Source: Medicago truncatula (taxonomy: Eukaryota > Streptophyta > Magnoliopsida > Fabales > Fabaceae). Taken from it: DNA of 64,000 nucleotides. The position numbers were made by a program, and so were the translations under genes. Of the stretch, positions 12,401 to 22,960 are shown in pieces. The stretch covers positions 6,014,001 through 6,078,000 of the forward strand of contig NC_053049.1 in assembly GCF_003473485.1 (NCBI RefSeq). Direction: 5' to 3'. Position 1 is the first letter of the stretch. Every line of letters starts with the position of its first letter. The notes under the pieces are model-generated. The model saw nothing but the letters and a program-made list of their open reading frames with translations. It was not told the DNA's origin and did not search any database.

Positions 12401-13195
12401 GAAAAAATTATTTACAAAAGTTTATTAAATTCTAATAATCAATGACTATAATTCAACATTAAAATTCCTTATCCATAAAAATAAGGATTAATATTTATTT
12501 TTTTGGATAAAAAATTAATGTTTTTAATCCTTATAAAATCACGTTTCTTTTTACTGGTGCTTTTAGTTCTTTTAAAGCAACTAAAAGCATCAGTGAAATT
12601 AAAAACACTCATTTTTATTTTTATTTTTGAAGGGAAAAACACTCATTTTTTATAAAAAGTGTGATTTAAAAATTGATGAAAATACTAAAATAGAAAATAA
12701 AATTGTTTAGAAACTAAAAACACATCTAAAAATAAATGTCATAATCATAAATATTGAAATTGAAACAAACCATAGTTCTTCACAAACAACTGCACAATCT
12801 GCCAAATTTCTTCTAGTCCTATAACTCTTGTAAACTTTCTGCAGCTTTATAGCAGCAACATCAAGCTCTCCAATGGATTTTGGTGAGAACCAAATTTCTG
12901 GTTTATGCAACAAAATTGAAGGGCTTTGTTTATTGAAAACATCATCAATAAAACCCTCTTTTGTACCAGAGTTATCTGTAACCAAATATTTGAATGAGAA
13001 TGTAGTTTGCAGCTTCAGATTTCCAATTTTCCTTCTCTTTGAACATGTAGATTCTTCATGAACAACCTCATCATCTAACTTTTCTTGATTATACAATTCA
13101 TCTATTTTTCTTTCACTCTTGAAACTCATTGTTCTTAAGGTAACTTCTCCTTCTTTAGATTCATAATCCATTGGTCTTATTGTTATCATTTGCAT
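9475..13195 (-). CDS. IQM-family calmodulin-binding protein
   Basis: Eight coding exons on the minus strand: 12771-13195, 12272-12386, 11933-11998, 11740-11828, 11076-11163, 10504-10734, 9991-10092 and 9475-9873. The phases join cleanly to give 504 aa. One IQ motif lies at about residues 112-132 ([19 protein letters not shown]). The conserved IQM core follows: [78 protein letters not shown], then [12 protein letters not shown]. The core resembles the pea heavy-metal-induced protein 6 type used to define the family. The C-terminal 130 residues are low-complexity, with repeated SPR motifs. IQM proteins bind calmodulin independently of calcium and act in stomatal, hormone and stress responses; this is family knowledge. 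An acceptor (TTTTGCAG) sits just before the ATG, so the 5' untranslated region is probably split, with a donor near 13395. For exon 6 the donor GAT|GTATGG was preferred over a downstream one because only it keeps the conserved AIWPYSG frame. Confidence 0.93.
11228..11317. repeat. 45-bp tandem duplication in IQM intron 4
   Basis: Two head-to-tail copies of a 45-bp unit beginning GTGCTAAGACATGTTTG (11228 and 11273) are almost or fully identical by eye. They lie in the intron between coding exons 4 and 5. Confidence 0.8.
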
Positions 13196-13497
13196 TCTTC
13201 TGCAAAATAAAAGTAAAGAAAAAAAGTTGAATAATTTTAATAATTAAAATAAAGAAGCACTTCTAATAATAATATACTGGGAAATGTTTATAAATCGTCA
13301 TATATTATTCAATGTAACATCTAAGAGTCAAATCAAGCATTTCACTAGAAAATGAATAACCAATATTAATAACAAGAGATGAAAAGAAATGGTCACCTTT
13401 AGAGTATGAAATTGAAAAGCAAGATTCTTTATGATTCTCTTATAAGCAAAAGATAGCAACTGATTTTCAGTCTTGGAAAATGTTCACTTGACAACTC

Positions 13498-13509
13498 TTA
13501 TATAAGGCA
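13498..13509 (-). promoter_or_regulatory. Probable TATA box of the IQM gene
   Basis: On the minus strand the sequence reads CCTTATATAAG, about 305 bp upstream of the ATG. It is roughly 100 bp upstream of a candidate 5'-UTR donor (AAAG|GTGACC near 13395), a distance that fits a short non-coding first exon. Position and context are suggestive only. Confidence 0.45.
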
Positions 13510-14003
13510 CAAACTTAGGAGTACATGTAAATAAAGAGTGAAGATTCTAATAAGTACTTTCAAATACGTTAGAGATAGATTGAAGAAAAATGGTGTGACC
13601 CTTTGAATTATTTATTTAGGAATTAATTAATTAATGAAACGGTTTGGTTTGAATAGAAAAATAAGAAATTATGTGTCTTGTACCATAAAATGGGTTGTCT
13701 TGAATATAGAAATTGAAACTTGGAGAAGGTGTTACATGAGTGTGTAAGTGAAAAGTGTATACGCGGTGATGTGAATTGAATGAGACAGAATCAGTCAAAA
13801 GCAGCTTAAAGGGGGGGTTGCCATATCTTTATTTTCTTTCTTATTTTTTTTCTTTATGGTGAATCTTATTTTTATTCTTTTTAATTGAGCATGATAAATA
13901 AATCAATGTTAATATTTTATTAATAAAAGTGTATATACTTATATAATTTAATTTTTTTATGTTTTTGACAATTTAAGTATATTGAAAAATGCTCATATAA
14001 TAT
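13510..14003. other. IQM upstream region
   Basis: Presumed promoter-proximal and intergenic DNA. No gene seen; a short G run occurs near 13810. Confidence 0.35.
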
Positions 14004-14838
14004 GTGAATTAGGGCCTGTTGGTTACGGATTAAAATTAAAGTAATTTTGTCTTAAAATAATTTAGAGATTATGGGCCCGTTTGTTACGGATTAAAATAAA
14101 AGTGATTTTGACATAAAATAATTTAGAGATTATATTTTAGAGATTTTGTGAAAAATCAGAATGTATTTTGCGTTTGTTTACCGTAATAAAAATCACTTTT
14201 TTTAAACAAATAATCTAGTTTGTTTGAATACAACTATATAAAAGGGATTTTTTGTTGCAAAATTAGTTCAATCTTTTAAATCATATTTTCTCTCTCCTCT
14301 AAAAAAAAACTATTTTTTGAGAAGCTGCTTTTAACACTTCTCATTTGAAGCTGTTTTTAGATTATTTTTAAATTCTGATTTTTTTTTTTTCAAAATTTGT
14401 AACAAACGGATGCAAAACTCTTAAAAGTAATTACTTTTAAAAAAAAAAATGAAATTTTTCTTAAAAAAAACTATAACAAATGGGCTCTATATTTTAGAGA
14501 TTTTGTGAAAAATCAGAATCTATTTTGCGTTTGCTTATCGTAATAAAAATCACATTTTTTAAACAAATTATCTAGTTTGTTTGCATACAATTATATAAAA
14601 GGGATTTTTTGTTACAAAATTATTTCAATCATATTTTCTCTCTTCTCGAAAAAAAAATTATTTTTTGAGAAATTTGAAGCTGTTTTTAGATTTTTATTTT
14701 TTTTTAGATTCTGATTTTTTTAAATGTCTGTAACAAACGGATGCAAAACTATTAAAAATGATCATTTATTTTTTTTTTTAAAAAAAATTGGCTTTTTTTT
14801 ATAAAAAAAAAAAAAACTATAACAAACGGACTCTTAAT
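14004..14838. repeat. Cluster of nested MITEs ending in CCGTTTGTTAC / GTAACAAACGG
   Basis: The outer and inner ends read GCCTGTTGGTTACGGATT (about 14012), GCCCGTTTGTTACGG (about 14074), GTAACAAACGGATG (14399 and 14730) and TAACAAACGGACTC (14819). Two internal blocks are directly duplicated (14140-14430 and 14490-14770, each with TTTTGCGTTTG..TAATAAAAATCAC and TATATAAAAGGGATTTTTTGT). This suggests one element inserted in, or duplicated within, another of the same family. There is no coding capacity. Confidence 0.6.
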
Positions 14839-15190
14839 GAAGAATAGTCTTATTACATATTTTAATCATTCCATTTTACTTGTTATATTCCTCTCATAAC
14901 ATTGAAAAAAGAAAAGTAAATATCTATAGGGCTAACTTGAGCAAAGGAAATTGGAGTATGATGGAAGAAGATGTTTGATTAGGCATTGAATTTTTTGTAG
15001 GGGAAGAATCGAATTTTTTATAAAGGGGTTAGGCATTGATGTGATAACGATATCTACATCATTATATAAGGCAGCTTCAAATCAACTACTACAAAATTAT
15101 ATTTAGTCAGACAATACAAATTTATTCTTACTAATTCAATTTTTTTTTCAAATCAGCTGTATATTTAATTAGATTAGATAACATACGACA

Positions 15191-15283
15191 GTCCTCATGA
15201 GTTTAGCTCAGTTGGTATTGACAATGCATAATTATGCAAGATCCGGAGTTCGAACCCCTGCCACTAAAAAAAAAAAAAAAAAA
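15191..15283 (+). mobile_element. tRNA-derived SINE with 15-bp target duplication
   Basis: The element contains an RNA polymerase III A box (TTAGCTCAGTTGGTA) and B box (GAGTTCGAACCCC), then a long A tail. It is flanked by AGATAACATACGACA (15176-15190) and AGATAACATACAACA (15284-15298), which differ at one base. That shows a recent, full-length insertion of about 93 bp including the tail. It resembles a tRNA but is a SINE, not a functional tRNA gene, because no acceptor stem can be formed. Confidence 0.85.
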
Positions 15284-15649
15284 AGATAACATACAACAAA
15301 AATTAGGATTTGGATTTGACGCGGTAACTACGTACTTACTCATATAAGCCGTCTGATTTGAAATATGTGGTTGTGATCATTTCTTGTTGATTTTATTATT
15401 GTATGATCTGAACTGTCTGATCTGTAACTACTAGTCGAGACGTGAAAAAGTGTGTATCTGCGTGCCTTTTTAACAATAGGCAATCCAGATCCAAAAATCA
15501 ACACACCAACCCAATTTAATTTACTAACACATAAGCAAAATTAAGTACCCTCTATTTACCTTTTTTGTTTACGTGAGTGTGTCCAAATACTTTAAATTTA
15601 AAACCGTAAACACAAACAACATAAAAAATAAAAACTTCAAAGTCTTTGC

Positions 15650-18200
15650 TCTTCAAATATGTTTGAACGTTGCGTGTGTGAATTGAATTTTTTTTTTTTT
15701 TTTTTTAAGTCTCACATTGGATAGTTTACACACAACACTAATGTTTATATAGTGAATGTATGATTTACAAGGGTGTGCTCTTGGGGTATATAATTTTGTA
15801 AACGAGTGATGACACACTCAACATGACCACAACACATGCGATGAAGATAACGTCGCCACCATCCTTCCTTGAGGGGGCTTGGGTTGTGTGGTGTGCCCAA
15901 ATTGATAAATTATTTTTTTAGATTTTTTTGTTTTGGTAGACGTCATCGCAAATGTAAATGTTGTGAATGTTGTAAATGAAAAACTAACTCATATTTGGTT
16001 CAAACATTCATGATGTAAATGTTGTGAAATCATTGTTGTTTAACAACTTTGATATGAAAGACTTCATAGAAGCTAATGTAATTCTTGGTATTAAAATTAT
16101 TAGGCCAAAAAAAGGGATTTTTCTTTGATCAACCTCACTATGTTGAGAAGATCTTCAAAAAATATAATTATTTTGACTGCAAACCTACTTGCACACCACA
16201 TGTTCCAAATGTAAAACTATTTAAGAACACTGGTGAAAGTGTAAGACAGATAGAATATGCAAGCATCATTGACAGTCTCATGTATGTCACTAATTGCACC
16301 ACACCCGACATTGTCTATGTTATGGGAAAGTTGTGCATATTTGTTAGTAGACCTGGTAATGAGCATTGGCATGCTATTGATATGGTCTTAAGATAGCTAC
16401 AAAGAACCATGAACTTTGGATTAGATTATCATATGTTTCCAGATATCCTTGAAAGATTCACAAACGCAAATTGGAACACTTTATTAGATGACTCCAAAGG
16501 AACCAATAGTTATATAGTTCGTATTTTTGGAGGAGCTACTTCTTGAAAATATAAGAAACACTTTGTCTACTATGGAACATGAGATTATAACACTAGCAAT
16601 AGATAGTGAAGAAGAAAGTTGGTTAAGATGCTTGCTAGCAGATACTCCCTCCGTTTTAAATTGTATGACGTTTTGGGCATTTCATACATATTTAAAAATG
16701 TAATTAATTTTGTGTGGGAAAGAGATATTATGAGTTGTTTTACAAAATTGTCCTTAATAAATGATATGGGAAAGATAAATGAATGACTTGGAAGGAGAGA
16801 AAGTAATAAATAGTTAAGGATATAATAGGAAAAGTAACATTAATGATTTATTGGTATTCTAAAACGACATACAATTTGGGACAATTTTTTTTTCAAAATG
16901 ACATACAATTTGGGACGGAAGGAGTATTCCTTTATAGGAAAAATTGTTACCAGTTGTGTTGATCCATAGCGATAATACCACGTATATTGAAGAAAAAAAT
17001 AGAACTGTTATAATAACAGTAAGACATGACAAATACATCATAAGCACAACATTGTTATATAGTTACTCTCTACTGAAACTGTAAGAGCGGATCATGTATG
17101 CATTGATGAAAATTTAGTCGATCATTTGACAAAAGCACTAGCTAAAGAAATTCTATAAAACGACGATTAAGATGGGACTACTAACTATGGAAAAGTGAAT
17201 CACTTATTATGTTAACCCAACCTACATAACTGAAAATGTCAAGAATGAGGTCCAATGGGTAATAAAAAGTTGTGAAGTGATATGAGATGGACATCGTATT
17301 ATAGAACAAAAGAGGCATGATTTACGAAGCGGTAAAAGGATGAGATAATAAAAACTCTTAATGAGATTTATATTGTATATGGACTGGAGTATATTGAAGC
17401 GGTAAGGGTGCATTAAAAACTCATTAATGCGCATGAGTTTTTAGAATACACCTAAGAAAATTTTGTGTATGTTTTGATGTTATAAATAGAGTTCAAGACT
17501 ACGAGTCACCTTAATAAAATATGAATATTATTCACTACCCAAAGGTTAAGGTTTTAAGACACATTTTCTTTTTCACAATCTTAAAAGATACTTTCTGAGT
17601 CAAATTTTTAAATTCAAGTGGGGGTTATCAAACGCCATGTGTGTTTGTATGTGAATTGAAAAAATCCCAGAAGTCCTAAATTGGATAGTTTACACATAAC
17701 ACTATTGTTTACATAGTAGATGTATGACTAGCATAAATATACTCTTAGGGTACACGATTTTGTAAACGGATGATGATGCACTCGACATGACCACCACATG
17801 TGAGACAACGACATCATTCGGTCTGGGATTGAGTTGTGTCATGTATTATTTTTTATGGACATAAAACCTTAAATTAATTATTTTTTTGGAGTTTTAGTTT
17901 GGTACACGTCATCAACACGTAAGTGTTTTCATGCATCAGCATCATTTGGCACACGCCTACGCCCGCTGAACACACACATGCACGTGCCTTCCTCTAGTCA
18001 ACTCAATTTCGCGTCAATCACTAAGTAGTGGGGCATTAGTGAGGTAAGATCATGTAGTTCATTCCACAACAATCAAATGATCTTGGCCCTTCATTTTGGT
18101 TGCCACTTGGTTCTTGAATTATATAAGGAGTGCTCCACCCTCACTTTTCTTCACACCAAAACTCAACAACTTGTGAGTTTTCTCTATTCTCCCTTTTTTA
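15650..18200 (+). mobile_element. Decayed Ty1/Copia retrotransposon
   Basis: Two diverged direct repeats read as LTR remains: about 15675-15950 and about 17640-17925. They share GTTTACACA.AACACTA, TGTAAACG..TGATGA.GCACTC.ACATGACCAC and GGTA.ACGTCATC. Between them, 16085-17170 preserves the end of pol: a reverse transcriptase tail (FDQPHYVEKIFKKYNY, ..EYASIIDSLMYVTNCTTPDI), then RNase H remains (DSEEESWLRCLLAD before and HLTKALAKEIL-like after the MITE), with several stops. A purine tract (AAGTGGGGG) stands just before the 3' LTR. A TATA-like TATATAAGGAG near 18120 probably belongs to the 3' LTR. Gag, protease and integrase are missing. The LTR ends were not fixed exactly. Confidence 0.75.
16645..16924. 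mobile_element. Stowaway-type MITE (Tc1/mariner) inside the Copia pol
   Basis: A 280-bp element starts CTCCCTCCGTTTTAAATTG and ends with the inverse (CAATTTGGGACGGAAGGAG). It is bounded by TA dinucleotides at 16643-16644 and 16925-16926. These are the hallmark ends and target site of plant Stowaway elements. It splits the RNase H remnant: the LLAD sequence stops at 16644 and PLYRK-like sequence resumes after 16926. It has no open frame of its own. Confidence 0.88.
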
Positions 18201-20950
18201 CTAGATGCATTTATGAGCCATTTACCCCCTTTCTTTTTTGACCCTTCAGAATTAAATAGTGGTCTTAAGACCATAGTCATTTTTCAAAAAATTTGTTCTT
18301 TCTTAGATTGGTCATCAAATCATAGTCCCTTCGAAAGTTAAAGTGACCATTGTACCATACCTAAGTGGTCTTGAAACCATAGCAAGTGGTCTTTGTACCA
18401 CATTAGAGTGGTCATTGTACCATATTTGAGGGTGTATTTCTAAAATAGGTCCTACTTTGTCGTCGGACTTTGATACAATTGTAACTGAGATATTTTATCC
18501 TAGAAATGTTGTGGTTGATAGTCTGCTTGCATAATCTTAAATATTGTCATGAAACATCTTAAAGAGAGTGACATTGTTTGTGACTCATCCCACTAATCTC
18601 TTTGGTGATCTAAAAACTTTTTGAACTATTTGTAAATATTGTCCAAATATTGTTCCAACAACAGTCTATTGTATTAAACATTATGAATTGAATCCTCTCC
18701 TTCAAAATTGGCTCCTTCTATCCCCTTCCTCAAATCTTAACCATTATATCAATCTAATGGTAGATATATTAAAATACAAAATAACATAAATAAATAACCC
18801 AAAACATTAACATTGTGAAACAAATCGGGCGGGATTTTGCTACTCCAAGAAGCTTCTTCATCTTCCCTTCGAGAGGTATGCACTCTCAATCTTGTGGCCT
18901 CCATATCTCAAATTCTATGTTTACTCACCTCTTCACTCTCAATTTGATAACCTCCGTGCTTCAATGTGATTCTATCAACAAATAAGATGGGGAGAAATAA
19001 TTAGTGCATGTAAGAAATAGGATGGGGTAGAGGGAAAAACCCTATTGTCGCGACATTCGTCGTCATCGACATCTTGTACTCAAATGTTGGTGTCGTTTTG
19101 GGCGGCGGCTGATGGTGGAGTTTCATTTCATCCTTCCCGACATGTATTCCCTCTTCGTTGTCTTATTCCCTTGCCGCCGACGTCGTGACTTGTGATTGGG
19201 TTCAAATTTAAGGATTTTGAGTTTTTCCTTTTTGTTAGAAGAGATTTTAGATTAAATGACTTAGAATGATACAACAAATAAGTTTTTGAGTTATTTTGTA
19301 TTTTATTATGTCTACCGATAAATTGATCTAACGACTAAGATTTGAGGAAGAAGAGAAAAATAGATCATTTTAAAGTAGAGGATCTGTTCAATAAACATTA
19401 TCATGAGATCCCACTATCGTCATAGATCATTTTAAAGTAGAGGATCTGTTCAATAAACATTATCATGAGATCCCACTATCGTCATTTTCATCTTATTTTA
19501 GGTGGGGTTTAGCATGGAAAAAGGAAGTTCTTTCCCACCATGGGAAGTAAATCTTTACCATTAGATTAAAGAGGATCACTAGTCTTATTATAGTATGCAA
19601 ACACGGTATCTTTCCAGACTTTATCTTCAACCTCACTACCATCTCTCTCATTTCGCCACCACCATCACCACACTCAAGTCAACAACCACCTAACCAAATT
19701 TTGATATGAAAAACTATATCAAATTAAATACTGATTTTCAATTTGAATTTTGCAGTTTGACATGAAATTGGTCTCTCAATCCCTTTCACGAGTACCCTTA
19801 TTTTTTTCACAGATCTAGTATATTGATTCATGGTCATTCTTTTAAGAACCCAAAAACACCTACAAATAAAAATTGATGAGTCTGAGAATAAAAAAAGCTA
19901 GATTGTTAAAATATTGTTGAGTTGAAATGTTAAAGCTACAAGTATAAGGAATTTTTTATACCCATATGAATAGAACCTCATAGGATTTAAGACCCATTGC
20001 AATTTGAAGCCACTTAAAACTGTAGTGTTATCGAAACAAAAATAAACATTGAATTTGTCTTCCTTTGGTGGGTGAGAGATGAGAGAGAATGGTTAGGGAA
20101 GATAGGATAAAAAATTCAGTGTAGAGAGTGCATGATAAGAATATGTTCTTCTTTTAATCTAGTGGTAGAAATTCAACTTTCCATGGTGGGAAAAAACTTT
20201 GCTTACATAGGCTAAATGACACCCTTATTTTAATAGTGGGTCCCTATGTACGATAAAACATTTTTCATTAGTAAATTGAGCTAATTATTTGACATGTGCC
20301 GTTTTTTGTGAATTGCCTTCGAAGTACACCGATTTAGAAGACTTTCACTACTTGTAATTGAAAAGGGATGAAAATTGATGTTGACACATTTGGTTTGGCT
20401 GAGAATCACGAGTAAATTACTCAAATGCCCAGAATTTACTCGTGTTTCTCAGCCAAACTAAATGTGTCAACAACAATACTCAAAAGGGATTGTGAAAAGA
20501 TACGTGCATACATACATACTCGGAGCACGGGAGTTTGAATGTGTCCTTTTCCTTTACCTTATTTTTGTTGTACTAATTGAGCAAGAAGAAGGGACTAAAA
20601 TGTACGTGATGGTTACACATTCTCCTAGACCGTGTCTAAAATGGGTCAAAATCTTCTTCATTTATGTCCTTCTTTATTTCTACCATTTGGAGAGGTATAG
20701 ACACACAAAGTTTTCAAAAAAGTAAAACATAATTAATGATAATAGGATCCACTTAATGGTAGGACCTATCATCTATTCTTTTGTGTCTATCTTTCTCCAA
20801 ATTGCAAAACTCTATTTATTTTAGCAAATGGAGAGGATCTTAATCCGTTTAAAACATTAAACATTTCCTTATTAGTAATTAATACTAGAAGTGAATAAGG
20901 GGCAAAAAATATGAAGCATACAAAATATATGAATTAGACAATAAAATCTA
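18201..20950. other. Intergenic repeats, no gene
   Basis: At 18260-18430 the pattern AGTGGTC..TTG.ACCA(T) recurs about five times, and one copy contains the palindrome GGTCTTAAGACC. The stretch is probably retrotransposon leader or LTR material. From 18430 to 20950 I see no supported gene. Around 20390-20460 there is an inverted pair, TTTGGTTTGGCTGAGAATCAC and GTGTTTCTCAGCCAAACTAA, suggesting a small MITE or hairpin. The open frame at 20462-20725 has no recognisable features. Confidence 0.45.
19361..19484. repeat. Exact 62-bp tandem duplication
   Basis: Two adjacent copies of a 62-bp unit beginning TAGATCATTTTAAAGTAGAG start at 19361 and 19423. They appear identical by eye, so the event looks recent. 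Confidence 0.85.
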
Positions 20951-21263
20951 GGCTTAATTGCACTTTTGGACCCCTATCTTTTCAAAAGTTGCGGTTATGG
21001 ACCCCTAACTAATTTAAATACAAAACAACCCCCTATGTTTCGATTCTTTGGCAGTTTTGGACCCCCAAGGCAAAAAAAATTAAAAAATTGACACGTGGCA
21101 CCTCACTTAGGGTGCCACGTCAGCGTTGACCAAGTCAACAATGGACTAGGGGTCCAAAACTGCCAAAGAATCAAAACATAGGGGACTGTTTTGTATTTAA
21201 ATTAGTTAGGGGTCCATAACCGCAACTTTTAAAAAGATAGGGATCCAAAAGTGCAATTAAGCC
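20951..21263. mobile_element. Mutator-type MITE with 9-bp target duplication
   Basis: A 313-bp foldback element begins GGCTTAATTGCACTTTTGG and ends with the inverse, CAAAAGTGCAATTAAGCC. Long arms of about 120 bp surround a short centre that includes GTGGCACC..GGTGCCAC. The flanks carry the exact 9-bp repeat TAAAATCTA (20942-20950 and 21264-21272), as expected for Mutator transposition. It is non-coding. Relatives occur at 52442-52869, 46964-47303 and probably 30756-30945. Confidence 0.88.
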
Positions 21264-21272
21264 TAAAATCTA

Positions 21273-22574
21273 AACAACATGAAACATCAAACGAATTGTG
21301 TTTCATAGGACAAATACATGCTTGACCACGTCATTTTCATACATTTCAAAATCTTTTTATTAAGTTGAACTTGAAGTCATTAATTAAAAACTGGACTATT
21401 TTTCTTTGTTCCAATTGAGTTTTCAACACGGTTACGAATTGTTCTTTGTGTGGCTTGTAATAACTCTTGCTATAAATAATAGATATGGAGTGCTATAAAC
21501 ATACAGTAACGTGATCACACATTCCCACACGTGACTTCGACCTTGACTTGGTTTGTCGTGGATCATTTCCCTTCGATTTGAAGGTCCACAATTTCGTGTG
21601 ATTCATGTTCACGTCCATATTACTATAACTAACTAAATGAGTTAGAATTAATACAACAAATTAAATGTTTTTTTTTTCAACTTTGGCCCTATAAATAGGT
21701 AGCATTTAGTTTGGGAATGGTTAGTTCTTTCCTACCATGAAAAAGTGCAATTTTCTAAGACATCTGGTGGTTTGCAACTTGTTTTGGAAAAGAGAAAAAA
21801 AATAAAATTAGTTTTTTAACGTTGTTTGTATTTTATCCAATACACCTCCCCATTTACTTTTGAACCGCTTCAATTTCTCTTCTTTTCGAACGTATAAGCC
21901 AATTTCTCTTATATTTTACTGCTAAAATCGAAAAACCCAAGGAAATTTTTTTTCCGGTTACATTGTGTTCTATGTGATATTAATCATTTGGTGGGGTAGA
22001 GTTTTTTTGTTTTCCAATACCAATAAAAAAGTTACAACCCTTATCAAGTAATAGATCTCAACCATCCAAATAAATTACTATTAAATCTATGACTCTTGTT
22101 AAACTTTTCCATCATGGGAAAGAACTTCCCATTCCATGCTAAACCTCACCCAATAAATATAGTCACGTGCATGTTATATTGAAGTTTTTTTTTTTAATAA
22201 TACTGATATTTAAGTTTGGAGAATGATTTTCTCCTGAAAAAGAAGATAGGAGAATGAATCATAATGAATTTATAAACATTTTATTGGTACAAAAATGAAA
22301 CCCGTACAGACCGTTGGTGTTTACATAGGTTGGGTGGGGCAATGACAATACTACTTCGTCAAATAAGGTCCATATAATACATATTACATGTGATATTTCA
22401 ATTCTAAAGTCTAACATTAATTTTTTTTAAAACAAATGATATTTATACAACTATTTTGTTTTAATATTTATGACAATTTTCTTTTTTATATTTATATTAT
22501 ATTTTTAATTTATCTTTTTATTGCTTTGATTTTTATATCAATATTTAATTTTCTTTATAAATTCATGGTTATCT
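21273..22574. other. Intergenic, nothing recognised
   Basis: AT-rich DNA with no supported gene or clear repeat boundary. Confidence 0.4.
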
Positions 22575-22583
22575 CATAATTTA

Positions 22584-22951
22584 GGTCAAATGCATTTAAA
22601 AGTCCTTTAAGTTTTTCATTTTTCCAAAAGTGATCCTTTAAGTTTCAAAAGTCACAAACAAGTCTTTTTAGTTTTTGAATCGTTTCAAACAAGTTCTTTT
22701 AGAGGATGATGGTGATGATTCAGACGATAGCAACAAAAAGCATTATCCACCATTTGTCATGCCTAAAAAGATGACTGATTTTAAGTGGATGTTAGGAGCC
22801 AAATTGAGTATCAAAGATGAGTTTAAAGAAGCAATTACCAACTATGCTATCTACAATGCGAGACTAAAAGGACTTGTTTGAGACTTTTGAAACTTAAATG
22901 ATCACTTTAGGAAAAACGAAAAACTTAAAGGACCTTTAGATGCATTTGATC
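22584..22951 (+). mobile_element. Non-autonomous Mutator-like element carrying a transposase N-terminal piece
   Basis: The 368-bp element has terminal inverted repeats of about 90 bp (outer ends GGTCAAATGCATTTAAAAGT and the inverse GATCAAATGCATCTAAAGG). The exact 9-bp flanking duplication CATAATTTA lies at 22575-22583 and 22952-22960. Between the arms the plus strand encodes MTDFKWMLGAKLSIKDEFKE followed by AITNYAIYNARL. This matches the start of plant MuDR-type transposases, where a short F..G..F....FK.A...YA pattern opens the domain. No catalytic DDE region is present. It is an internally deleted derivative relying on transposase from elsewhere. Confidence 0.85.
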
Positions 22952-22960
22952 CATAATTTA

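Noticed and set aside
15196..15260. tRNA gene candidate
   Set aside because: A and B boxes are present but no cloverleaf with an acceptor stem can be drawn. The long A tail and 15-bp target duplications show a SINE.
20462..20725. 87-codon plus-strand frame
   Set aside because: It starts inside an inverted repeat, has no recognisable domain, and lacks splice or promoter context.
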